NCBI RefSeq assembly: GCF_007994075.1
Contig: NZ_VIWU01000001.1
Span: forward strand, 8,060,001 to 8,124,000
DNA length: 64,000 bases
Source: Pseudonocardia hierapolitana
GTDB lineage: Bacteria > Actinomycetota > Actinomycetes > Mycobacteriales > Pseudonocardiaceae
Direction of reading: 5' to 3'
A program made the translations under genes and the position numbers. A model generated the notes under the pieces. That model was given only the letters and a program-made list of their open reading frames with translations, did not search any database and was not told the DNA's origin. Shown here piece by piece: positions 9,207 to 16,819 of the stretch (position 1 is the first letter of the stretch; each line of letters opens with the position of its first letter).

Positions 9207-9259
9207 CCGACCAGCGGCCCCTTCGTCGGATGGGCACCGACGAAGGCGCCGTTCGTCGG
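9207..9259. repeat. Nested palindrome, TTCGTCGG family, copy A
   Basis: Two similar 23-base arms, 9207-9229 and 9237-9259, form an inverted repeat with a 7-base spacer. Each arm starts with CCGAC and ends with TTCGTCGG, so each is itself close to palindromic. A second copy lies at 20124-20180, and the right arm is identical between the two. It starts 14 bases beyond the MttB gene stop, so it could fold at the 3' end of that transcript. Confidence 0.75.
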
Positions 9260-9272
9260 AATGGGTTGCCCT

Positions 9273-10712
9273 TCAGTCGCCCAGCTCGCGGCGGCGCCGC
9301 GTCACGTAGGCCTCCAGCTCCTCGCGGATCGCCTCGTCCAGCGGCGGGGGCTCGTACTCCGCCAGCCGCTTCTGTGCGACGTCGGCGGCGCGAGCCGCGG
9401 CGTCCTTCCCGCCGTTTCGCATCCACCGGTCGTAGTTGTCGGAGCTGTTGACGAACGGGCGGTAGAAGCAGGTGCGGAAGCGCTCCATGGTGTGGGCGGC
9501 GCCGAGGAAGTGGCCGCCGTGGCGCACCTCGTCGTGGGCGCCGAACGCCAGCGACGCCTCGTCGATCTCGAGGGGGGTGAACTCCTGCTGCAGCATCTCC
9601 AGCACCTGGACGTCGAGCACGTACTTCTCGTACGACGCCACGAGCCCGCCCTCCAGCCAGCCCGCGGAGTGCATGACCCAGTTGATGCCCGCGAGGAACG
9701 TCGGGAGCATGGTCATCAGGCTCTCGTAGCCGGCCTGCGCGTCGGGGGTCTGGCTGGAGGTCAGCCCGCCCCCGGAACGCACCGGTAGCCCGAAACGCCG
9801 AGCGATCTGCCCCGTGCAGAGCAGCCCGATCGCCGATTCGGGTGTCCCGAAACAGGGTGAACCGGACTGCATGTCGATGTTCGACAGGAACGATCCGAAG
9901 ATCACCGGTGCGCCCGGCCTGATCAATTGCGACAACGCGATGCCGGTGAGCGCCTCGGCCATCTGTTGCGCGAGCGTTGCCGGAATGGAAACCGGTGACA
10001 TCGCACCCATCAGGAGGAACGGGGTGAGCACGACCGGCTGGTTTGCCGCCGAGTACTCGAACTGCGCCTCGAGCATGCGCTCGTCCCAGCGCAGCGGCGA
10101 GTTGCAGTTGATCAAGGAGATGGTCGCGGGGGTGTTCTCGACGGCCTCGCGGCCGCCGAAGAGTATCTCGGTCATGGCGAGGGTGTCACGGGCGTTCTCG
10201 CCCGAGACGACGTTGCCCATGTAGATCTTGTCGGTGATCGTCTGCAGGGCGTAGGTCATGTCGAGGTGCCGGGAGTCCAGCGGGGCGTCCTCGGGCTCGC
10301 ACACCACCCCACCTGCGGAGTCGATGGCGTCGAAGCTCTGCGCGAGCTTGGCGAACGAGTGGAAGTCGGCGAGCTTCGCGTCGCGGCGGACGTCGCCCTC
10401 GCGCACGAACGGCGGCCCGTAGACGCTGCCGAAGACCATCGCGTCGTCACCGATGTGCACGGTGTGCGCCGGGTTGCGGGCCTGCACGTCGAACGAGCGC
10501 GGGGCCTTCGCGACCTGCTCCAGAACGAAGTCCGGATCGAAGATCACGCACTGGTCCTCGACCTTCTGCCCGGCCTGGCGGAACAGCTCCAGCGCCCGCT
10601 CGGAAACGAACTCCACCCCGATCTCGCTCACGATCCGCCGCCACCCGCCGTCGAGGGTGGCCATCGCTTCCTCGGAAAGGATCTCGTAGCGCGGCATGGC
10701 GTTGCGGAACAT
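9273..10712 (-). CDS. MttB-family corrinoid:quaternary-amine methyltransferase (no pyrrolysine)
   Basis: A 479-residue member of the trimethylamine methyltransferase (MttB) superfamily. Supporting stretches include YMGNVVSGENARDTLAMTE, TISLINCNSPLRWDERML, FGSFLSNIDMQSGSPCFG and GAHDEVRHGGHFLGAAHT. The frame has no internal TAG, so it is of the non-pyrrolysine type, whose studied members demethylate glycine betaine, proline betaine or carnitine (MtgB, MtpB, MtcB). It would transfer a methyl to the Co(I) corrinoid protein encoded divergently. The start was placed at MFRNAMPRYEIL because the frame upstream runs into the operator region. It diverges from the IclR gene across a 124-bp control region. 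Confidence 0.87.
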   Translation of the reverse strand: MFRNAMPRYEILSEEAMATLDGGWRRIVSEIGVEFVSERALELFRQAGQKVEDQCVIFDPDFVLEQVAKAPRSFDVQARNPAHTVHIGDDAMVFGSVYGPPFVREGDVRRDAKLADFHSFAKLAQSFDAIDSAGGVVCEPEDAPLDSRHLDMTYALQTITDKIYMGNVVSGENARDTLAMTEILFGGREAVENTPATISLINCNSPLRWDERMLEAQFEYSAANQPVVLTPFLLMGAMSPVSIPATLAQQMAEALTGIALSQLIRPGAPVIFGSFLSNIDMQSGSPCFGTPESAIGLLCTGQIARRFGLPVRSGGGLTSSQTPDAQAGYESLMTMLPTFLAGINWVMHSAGWLEGGLVASYEKYVLDVQVLEMLQQEFTPLEIDEASLAFGAHDEVRHGGHFLGAAHTMERFRTCFYRPFVNSSDNYDRWMRNGGKDAAARAADVAQKRLAEYEPPPLDEAIREELEAYVTRRRRELGD

Positions 10713-10789
10713 GCGGACCCCCTGCGGATCTCCCCAAAAAACCGGCCTTGACTCCGGACGGTGCCGGCAGGATCCTAACGGCATTCCTC

Positions 10790-10827
10790 GGAACACTGGT
10801 TCCATAACATGGAACTCTTTTGGGAAC
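10790..10827. promoter_or_regulatory. IclR-type operator cluster between the MttB-type and IclR genes
   Basis: Four GGAAC/GTTCC half-sites lie in 38 bases: GGAAC at 10790, GTTCC at 10799, GGAAC at 10811 and GGAAC at 10823. The first pair is a perfect inverted repeat with a 4-base spacer; the second and third form a perfect inverted repeat with a 7-base spacer. TTCC/GGAA palindromes are typical IclR-family sites. The position between divergent starts suggests that the IclR protein controls both transcripts (inference). Confidence 0.6.
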
Positions 10828-10836
10828 GGACCCGCG

Positions 10837-11601
10837 ATGCCGACTCAACAACTGGGCAGCCAGGCCGTCGACCGCGCGAGCGCGCTGCTCGCCCTCGTGG
10901 TGGAGTCGGGCGCGCCGCGGACGTTCACCTCGCTCGTGGCCGAGCTGGGGCTCGCGAAGTCCACCACATCGCGCCTGCTGCAGGCACTGGAACGCAGCAG
11001 GCTGGTGCAGCGCGACCAGAGCGGCGCCTTCCGCCCCGGCGCACTGTTCTCGATCTACGCCGCCCGGCCCAGCGCGCTGCACGACCTCGTCGAGCTCGCG
11101 CGACCCACCCTCGATCGCATCGGCGAGATCACCGAGGAGACGGTCAACCTGAGCGTTCCGCGCGGGCGGGAGGTCGTGCAGATCGCCCAGATCGACAGCC
11201 GGTACCTGCTCGGTTCCACCAACTGGGTCGGCGTCGACGTGCCGGCGCACTGCACCGCGCTGGGCAAGGTGCTCTACGCGTACGGCGCGCTCCCGCTTCC
11301 GCCCGGGCAGCTGGAGCGGCGCACCCCGCACTCCCCCGTCGACCGCGCGACGCTCGAGCACATGCTCGTGGAGGTGCGCAGGCGCGGCTGGGCCGTCTCG
11401 CTCGACGAGCTGGAGGTGGGGCTCGGCGCGGTGGCCGCCCCGGTCCGGGGCGTCGACGGGGCCGTGATCGCCGCCGTCTCGGTGTCCGGCCCCACCACCC
11501 GGATCAACGACCACGGCATCACCCGGCTCGGGGATGTCCTGGTCAGTGAGCTGCGCGGACTGTCCGCCCAGCTCGGTCACCAGGGAAAGGAAGCGATATG
11601 A
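10837..11601 (+). CDS. IclR-family transcriptional regulator
   Basis: A 254-residue regulator with an N-terminal winged helix (TFTSLVAELGLAKSTTSRLL) followed by the IclR effector domain (DVPAHCTALGKVLYAYG, GVDGAVIAAVSVSGPTTRI). The ATG at 10837 gives the usual family length; the open frame upstream crosses the operator cluster. Its stop overlaps the ATG of the corrinoid protein, so the regulator is the first gene of the methyltransferase operon and probably autoregulated. It is the natural candidate for sensing the methylated amine or its product and controlling the divergent MttB-type gene (inference). Confidence 0.88.
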   Translation: MPTQQLGSQAVDRASALLALVVESGAPRTFTSLVAELGLAKSTTSRLLQALERSRLVQRDQSGAFRPGALFSIYAARPSALHDLVELARPTLDRIGEITEETVNLSVPRGREVVQIAQIDSRYLLGSTNWVGVDVPAHCTALGKVLYAYGALPLPPGQLERRTPHSPVDRATLEHMLVEVRRRGWAVSLDELEVGLGAVAAPVRGVDGAVIAAVSVSGPTTRINDHGITRLGDVLVSELRGLSAQLGHQGKEAI

Positions 11602-12287
11602 CCGACGAGGAGATCCACGCGGAGATTCTCAGGGCGCTCTACGACGAGACCCTCGTCGGCAACGGGCCACGGGTCCTGGAGCTCACCGAGCAGGGCCTCG
11701 ACGCCGGCATGGCGCCGGAGACGATGCTGTTCGACGCGCTCATACCCTCCCTGGAAGAGGTCGGCGCCCGGTTCGAGCGCGGCGACTTCTTCGTACCCGA
11801 GATGCTCATCGCCGGCCGGGCGATGGCAGGCGCGCTCGACCGGCTGCGCCCGCTGCTCGCCGAGACCGGCGCCCAGACCGTCGGCACGTTCCTGATGAGC
11901 ACGGTGAAGGGCGACGTCCACGACATCGGCAAGAACCTGGTCAACATCATGCTGGAGGGCGCAGGCTTCCACGTGATCGACCTGGGCGTTCAGGTCTCGC
12001 CGGAGAAGGTGGTGGCGGGCGTGCTGGAGCACAAGCCCGACATCGTGGGGTTCTCCGCCTTCCTCACCACGACCATGCCGATGTTCAAGGCCAACATCAA
12101 CGCCCTGCAGAAGGCCGGACTCCGCGACCAGGTGATCGTCATGGTGGGCGGCGCCCCGGTCACGCAGGAGTACGCCGACGCCGTCGGCGCCGACGGGTAC
12201 GCCGCCGACGCGTCCACCGCGGTGCGCCGCGCCAAGGAGCTGATCGCCATCAAGCGCGCTTCCCGCGACGCGACAGTGACGGTGTAG
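11598..12287 (+). CDS. Cobalamin-binding corrinoid protein (MtbC/MtgC type)
   Basis: A 229-residue methyl carrier. Residues 1-90 form the helical cap of the methionine-synthase type, and residues 93-215 the Rossmann B12-binding domain. The cobalt-ligand motif GDVHDIGKN is present with His108, followed by the nucleotide-loop region GFSAFLTTTMPMF and a GGAPVTQEYA stretch. Length and motif match MtbC, MttC and MtgC. It should accept a methyl from the MttB-family enzyme and donate it to the methyl-THF enzyme encoded next. Its ATG overlaps the IclR stop, and only 2 bases separate it from the next gene. Confidence 0.92.
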   Translation: MTDEEIHAEILRALYDETLVGNGPRVLELTEQGLDAGMAPETMLFDALIPSLEEVGARFERGDFFVPEMLIAGRAMAGALDRLRPLLAETGAQTVGTFLMSTVKGDVHDIGKNLVNIMLEGAGFHVIDLGVQVSPEKVVAGVLEHKPDIVGFSAFLTTTMPMFKANINALQKAGLRDQVIVMVGGAPVTQEYADAVGADGYAADASTAVRRAKELIAIKRASRDATVTV

Positions 12288-12289
12288 CC

Positions 12290-13147
12290 GTGCACACCAC
12301 CGTCAGCTCCGCCACGCGCGAGGTCGTCATCGGCCCCGACCAGCCGTTCTGCCTCATCGGCGAGCGGATCAACCCCACCGGCCGCAAGCTCTTCGCCGAG
12401 CAGCTGCGCGCCGGGGACCTCTCCCGGATCGCCGTGGACGTCGAGCAGCAGGTCGCGGGCGGCGCCACCATGCTCGACGTCAACATGGGCGTGCCCCTCA
12501 CCGACGAGGCCGAGCTGCTGGCCAAGGCCGTCACCATGATCCAGGAGCTCACCGACCTGCCGCTGTGCATCGACTCCTCGGTGGTCGAGGCCCTGGAGGC
12601 GGGCCTGTCCGCCTACCGCGGCAAGGCGCTGGTCAACTCCGTCACCGGCGAGCAGGAGCGGCTCGACGCGATCCTGCCGCTGGTCAAGGAGCACGGGGCG
12701 GCGGTGATCGCGCTGCCCAACGAGGAGGACGAGATCCCCGACGACCCGCGCAAGCGGCTGGAGATCACCCGCAAGATCGTCGACGTCGCGGTGGGCACGT
12801 ACGGCATCCCCCTGGAAGACATCGTGATCGACCCACTGGCGATGCCGATCGGCGCCGACTCCACGCTGGTGCGCAAGACCCTCGACACCATCGAGCTGAT
12901 CCGTGCCGAATTCGGCCTGAACATGACGCTCGGCGCGTCCAACGTGTCGTTCGGGATGCCCGACCGGCACGCGCTGGGTTCCGCGTTCCTGCCGATGGCG
13001 ATGACCTGCGGGCTCACCAGCGCGGTGATGGACGTGCGCACCCCGCAGATCGTCGAGGCGGTCAAGGCCGCCGACCTGCTGCTCGGCAACGACGAGTGGG
13101 GTGCGTCCTGGATCGCCGCGCACCGGGCGAAGAAGAAGACAGCATGA
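12290..13147 (+). CDS. Methyltetrahydrofolate:corrinoid methyltransferase (MtgA/AcsE-like)
   Basis: A 285-residue pterin-binding TIM-barrel protein of the dihydropteroate-synthase fold. Typical stretches are CLIGERINPTGRK at the N-terminus, MLDVNMGVPLTDE, LPLCIDSSVVEALE, ALVNSVTGE and GASNVSFGMPDR. Such enzymes move methyl groups between methyl-THF and a corrinoid protein. With a demethylase present, the expected direction here is methyl-Co(III) to THF. The GTG start lies 2 bases after the previous stop; its own stop overlaps the activator's ATG. This folate link makes an aerobic methyl-oxidation route more likely than methanogenesis (inference). Confidence 0.9.
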   Translation: MHTTVSSATREVVIGPDQPFCLIGERINPTGRKLFAEQLRAGDLSRIAVDVEQQVAGGATMLDVNMGVPLTDEAELLAKAVTMIQELTDLPLCIDSSVVEALEAGLSAYRGKALVNSVTGEQERLDAILPLVKEHGAAVIALPNEEDEIPDDPRKRLEITRKIVDVAVGTYGIPLEDIVIDPLAMPIGADSTLVRKTLDTIELIRAEFGLNMTLGASNVSFGMPDRHALGSAFLPMAMTCGLTSAVMDVRTPQIVEAVKAADLLLGNDEWGASWIAAHRAKKKTA

Positions 13148-14964
13148 CCGGCGAGCGGGTCCGGATCTCCTACGCGGTCGAGGGAGCCCAGGACCGTGAC
13201 GTGCGGGTGCCGGCCGGCGTCACCCTGTTCGACGCCGCGAGCTGGAACGGGATCGCGATCGACTCCACCTGCGGCGGGCACGGCACCTGCCGCAAGTGCA
13301 AGGTTCGCGTCACGGACGGCGACGTGCCCGTCTCGCGCCTGGACCCGCGGGCCTTCGACGCCGACGAGCTGCGCGCCGGCTGGCGGCTTGCGTGCCGGGC
13401 GCCCGCCACCGGCGACGTCCGCGTCACGGTTCCGCCGCTCGTCACCCGGCCGAAGGCGGCCACGGTGGGCGTCGGGCGGCAGGTGATCCTGCGTCCCGCG
13501 GTGCAGAAGCGGTGCGTGGAGCTGCCCGAACCCACGCTCGCCGACCAGCGCACCGACCTCGAGCGCCTGCTCGCCGCGCTCGACGACCTGGAGCCCACCG
13601 TCGACCTGCACGCGCTGCGCGCGCTCCCCCGCGCCCTGCGCGCCGCGGACTTCCGGGTCACCGCCGTGCTCGTCGACGACGTGCTGATCGACGTGCAACC
13701 CGGGGACACGACCGAGCGCATGTTCGGCATCGCGTTCGACCTCGGCACGACCACCGTCGTCGCCACGCTGCTGGACCTCACCACCGGCACCCCCGCGGGC
13801 GTCGCGTCGCTGCTCAACCCGCAGCAGCCGCTCGGCGGCGACGTGATCACGCGGATCAGCGCCACCATGCTCGACCCGGAGGCGCTCGGCCGGCTCACCG
13901 GACACGCGCGCGACGCCCTGAACCAGCTGGCCCACGAGGTCTGCGCCGGCGCGGACGTCGACCCGCGCGAGGTCTACGAGGTCGCGGTCGCGGGCAACGC
14001 GACGATGACCGCGCTCGCGCTGGGCATCGACCCCGAGCCGCTCGGGGTGGCACCGTTCGTGATGTCCACGCGCTCGTTCGCCGGCCTGCGCGCCGACGAC
14101 CTCGGGCTCGCCCTGCACCCGGCCGCGCGGGCGTACGTGTTCCCGGCGCTGGGCGCGTACGTCGGCGGCGACATCGTGGCCGGCGCACTCGCGTCCGGCA
14201 TGGACCGCGACAAGCGCGTGCGCCTGTTCGTCGACGTGGGCACCAACTGCGAGATCGTGCTGTCCGACGGCGAGCGGGTCCTCGCCACCGCGGCGCCCGC
14301 GGGTCCCGCCTTCGAGGGCGCGCAGATCCGCTGCGGCATGCGCGCCGCGCCGGGCGCGATCGAGGGCGTCAAGATCTCCGACGACGACGTGGCGCTGCAG
14401 GTGATCGGCGACGTCGAGCCGGTGGGGCTGTGCGGGTCCGGGCTGGTCGACGCGGTCGCGGCGCTCCTGAGCGTCGGGCTCCTGGACGGCTCGGGGCGGC
14501 TGCTGACCCGGGAGGCGGCGGAGGCGCTGCGGCCGGGGCTCGCCGACCGGCTGCAGACCGTCGGCGAGGAGCGTGTGTTCGTCCTCGCCGCCGGGGTGTA
14601 CCTGTCGCAGCGCGACGTGCGGGAGCTGCAGTTCGCGAAGGCCGCGATCGCCACCGGCTGGCGGCTGCTCGCCGCCGAGCTGGGCATCGACCCGGCCGAC
14701 GTGCAGCAGGTGCTGCTCGCCGGCTCGTTCGGCAGCTACCTCTCCCCCGCCGCGGCCGTCCGGATCGGCCTCGTACCCGGCATCCCGGTGCTGCGGATCG
14801 TCAGCGCAGGCAACGTCGCGGGCGAGGGCGCGAAGATGGCCCTCCTGTCCGTCCGCGAGCGCGCCGCGGCCGAGGCCCTGCTGGAGGAGGTGCGCTACGT
14901 CGAGCTCTCCGACCGCCCGGACTTCAACGACCGGTTCATCGACCAGCTGGCATTCCCCACCTGA
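13144..14964 (+). CDS. Reductive activator of corrinoid proteins (RACo/RamA-like, ASKHA ATPase)
   Basis: A 606-residue protein. Residues 1-85 form a plant-type [2Fe-2S] ferredoxin domain with cysteines in [14 protein letters not shown] and a later RLACRAP. From about residue 195 an actin-like ATPase domain follows ([32 protein letters not shown]), the DUF4445 type. Such proteins use ATP hydrolysis to return Co(II) corrinoid to the active Co(I) state. The gene overlaps the methyltransferase stop (ATGA). Its presence shows the system is self-sufficient for repair after accidental cobalt oxidation, which matters in an oxygen-exposed cell. The electron donor is not encoded nearby. Confidence 0.92.
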   Translation: MTGERVRISYAVEGAQDRDVRVPAGVTLFDAASWNGIAIDSTCGGHGTCRKCKVRVTDGDVPVSRLDPRAFDADELRAGWRLACRAPATGDVRVTVPPLVTRPKAATVGVGRQVILRPAVQKRCVELPEPTLADQRTDLERLLAALDDLEPTVDLHALRALPRALRAADFRVTAVLVDDVLIDVQPGDTTERMFGIAFDLGTTTVVATLLDLTTGTPAGVASLLNPQQPLGGDVITRISATMLDPEALGRLTGHARDALNQLAHEVCAGADVDPREVYEVAVAGNATMTALALGIDPEPLGVAPFVMSTRSFAGLRADDLGLALHPAARAYVFPALGAYVGGDIVAGALASGMDRDKRVRLFVDVGTNCEIVLSDGERVLATAAPAGPAFEGAQIRCGMRAAPGAIEGVKISDDDVALQVIGDVEPVGLCGSGLVDAVAALLSVGLLDGSGRLLTREAAEALRPGLADRLQTVGEERVFVLAAGVYLSQRDVRELQFAKAAIATGWRLLAAELGIDPADVQQVLLAGSFGSYLSPAAAVRIGLVPGIPVLRIVSAGNVAGEGAKMALLSVRERAAAEALLEEVRYVELSDRPDFNDRFIDQLAFPT

Positions 14965-14971
14965 CATCGCG

Positions 14972-15556
14972 GTGGTGGCCTGCGGGGCGATCGCCTCGCA
15001 TGTCGCCGCCGTCGTCGGGAGGCGGGGGTGGCCGGTCGACGTGCATCCCTTGCCGCCGCTCCTGCACAACCGGCCCCAGCGCATCGCGGCGGCCGTCGAG
15101 GAGCGGGTGGCCGACCTGCGCGCCACGCACGCGGCCGTCGCCGTCGCCTACGCCGACTGCGGCACCTACGGCGCGCTCGACGAGGTGTGTGCGCGGCTCG
15201 GCGTTCTGCGGCTCCGCGGCGACACCTGCTACGACGCCTTCGCCGGCACCGCGCGCATGCGGGAGATCTACGAGCAGGAGCCCGGCACGTACGTGCTCAC
15301 CGACTACCTCGCGCTCTCCTTCGACCGGTCGGTGATCCGCGAGCTGGGGCTCGACCGGTACCCGCAGCTGCGCGAGGAGTACTTCCGCCACTACCGGCGG
15401 GTGGTCTGGCTCGCCCAGCACCCGGTGCCGCGGATCCGGGTGGCCGCCGAGCGCGCCGCGGCGTACCTGCGGCTCCCCCTCGAGGTCGTCGACGTCGGCG
15501 AGGCGGGGCTGGAGCGGGAGCTGGAGCTGCTCCTGAGCCCGTACTCCCGCTCGTAG
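14972..15556 (+). CDS. DUF1638 protein of the corrinoid methyltransferase locus
   Basis: A 194-residue protein with no established reaction. DUF1638 genes are commonly found beside MttB/MtbC-type methyltransferase genes (family knowledge). Visible features are [20 protein letters not shown] with conserved cysteines, [13 protein letters not shown], and the aromatic-rich [13 protein letters not shown]. Two GTG codons at 14972 and 14975 are the first plausible starts after the activator stop at 14964; the 7-base gap suggests translational coupling. It is the last gene of the operon and is followed at once by a nested palindrome. A role in methyl-amine or corrinoid handling is inferred from position only. 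Confidence 0.75.
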   Translation: MVACGAIASHVAAVVGRRGWPVDVHPLPPLLHNRPQRIAAAVEERVADLRATHAAVAVAYADCGTYGALDEVCARLGVLRLRGDTCYDAFAGTARMREIYEQEPGTYVLTDYLALSFDRSVIRELGLDRYPQLREEYFRHYRRVVWLAQHPVPRIRVAAERAAAYLRLPLEVVDVGEAGLERELELLLSPYSRS

Positions 15557-15563
15557 CCGGACA

Positions 15564-15639
15564 GCGACTTCACACACCCAGCATGGACTTCACACAAGGC
15601 CGGCCTTGTGTGAAGTCCGTACTGGGTGTGTGAAGTCGC
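15564..15639. repeat. Nested palindrome, CTTCACACA family, copy 1
   Basis: A 76-bp inverted repeat centred between 15601 and 15602. Each arm carries GACTTCACACACCCAG on the outside and GGACTTCACACAAGGCC on the inside, so CTTCACACA occurs twice per arm. It begins 7 bases after the DUF1638 stop codon. The best-preserved copy of six in this window; it could form a very stable hairpin in RNA or a cruciform in DNA. Confidence 0.85.
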
Positions 15640-15790
15640 CTGAGGCGGCGCTTCGGGCGGCGTGATCGGCAGTTCGGCGCGCTTCCGTGTTGTTTCGCCC
15701 GTTTTCGGGCCGAAGCCTTGATCATGCCCGTGAGGCCGGCCTTCGGTGGCCCTTGTCTGAAGACTTGTTCAGATGGGCCATAGTTGGGCC

Positions 15791-16819
15791 ATGCCGCGCT
15801 CCGCCCTGCCCCGAATCGTGTCGACGCTCGCTGCCGCGGCGCTCCTCTTCGCCGCCTGCGGCGGCCCGCCGTCACCCGGCGCTCAGGTGGGTAGCGGCAC
15901 GACCGCGCGCAACTGCGGGATCGACGTCACCGTGCCCGGTCCGCCGCAGCGCATCTACGCCGCCTACCAGCCCGCGATCGAGGTGGTGCACGCGCTCGGT
16001 GTGAGCGACCGCGTCGTCGGAACGGCGTTCCTCGACGCGCAGGTGCTCCCGGAGTACGTCGACGCGCAGGCGGCCACCGACCACCTGCCCGAGCTCCCCA
16101 GCCGGGAGGCGTTGCTCGCGGCGAACCCCGACTTCGTCGTGTCCGGCTACAACGGCCTGTTCGCGACCACCGGCTCCGAGTCGCTGGGCACCCGGGCGAG
16201 CCTGCGCGAGCTCGGCGTGCAGTCCTGGATCTTCTCGCCGTTGTGCCCGAGCGCCGACGGCCGGTCCGACGAGGCGATCGACCCCGCGTCTGTGACGATC
16301 GAGAACGTCTACGCCGACGTGCGCGACCTGGGCAGGCTCTTCGGCGTGGCGGACCGGGCCGAGCAGGTGGTGGCCGGCATCCAGGCCCGGATCGCGGCCG
16401 TGCAGCGGCGCGTTGCGGACGCGCCCCGCGCGCGCGTCGCGGTGGTGTCACCGGAGGACGACGGCACGTTCCGGGTGGCGGGCGGCCTGGACTTCGTCAC
16501 GCGGATCCTGGACATCGCGGGCGCCGAGAACGCGTTCGACGACCTGCGGGGCAGGCGCAACGTCCCGGTCGGCGCCGAGGAGATCATCGCCCGCGACCCG
16601 GACGTGATCCTCACGAGCACGTGCTGCGACGGCGCCTACACCCCCGCCGACGCCGAGCCGGACGCGGAGCGGATCCGCACGAACCCGGCGTTCGCCGGGC
16701 TCAGGGCCGTGCGCGAGGGCCGCGTGCACGGCTTCCTCTTCGCCGACCGCGCCGCCGGGGTGCGGGTGCCGCACGCCGCCGAACTGGTGGCCTCGCTCGT
16801 GCACCCCGACCGCCGGTGA
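15791..16819 (+). CDS. Iron-siderophore/cobalamin-type ABC substrate-binding lipoprotein
   Basis: A 342-residue exported protein of the FepB/BtuF class. The N-terminus has an n-region arginine, a hydrophobic core and a lipobox LLFAAC followed by GG, so it should be lipid-anchored outside the membrane. The mature part has the two-lobed pattern ALGVSDRVVGTAF, LLAANPDFVVSGYN, LGRLFGVADRAEQVV, EEIIARDPDVILT. An ATG 18 bases upstream (15773) would only lengthen the n-region. The stop overlaps a GTG for the first permease. The ligand is uncertain: the family serves siderophores, haem or cobalamin, and the upstream corrinoid operon makes cobalamin worth considering. No B12 riboswitch was recognised upstream. 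Confidence 0.87.
   Translation: MPRSALPRIVSTLAAAALLFAACGGPPSPGAQVGSGTTARNCGIDVTVPGPPQRIYAAYQPAIEVVHALGVSDRVVGTAFLDAQVLPEYVDAQAATDHLPELPSREALLAANPDFVVSGYNGLFATTGSESLGTRASLRELGVQSWIFSPLCPSADGRSDEAIDPASVTIENVYADVRDLGRLFGVADRAEQVVAGIQARIAAVQRRVADAPRARVAVVSPEDDGTFRVAGGLDFVTRILDIAGAENAFDDLRGRRNVPVGAEEIIARDPDVILTSTCCDGAYTPADAEPDAERIRTNPAFAGLRAVREGRVHGFLFADRAAGVRVPHAAELVASLVHPDRR

Noticed and set aside
9273..10712. Pyrrolysine in the MttB-family protein
   Set aside because: The reading frame contains no internal TAG codon and no pyl genes are seen in the window.
12613..15126. An 837-codon open frame on the - strand
   Set aside because: It is the antisense shadow of the methyl-THF methyltransferase and corrinoid activator genes, which have clear motifs and overlapping starts.
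15640..15790. Cobalamin riboswitch before the FecCD-type binding protein
   Set aside because: No B12-box-like sequence or matching fold was recognised; the space holds the palindrome and GC-rich sequence only.
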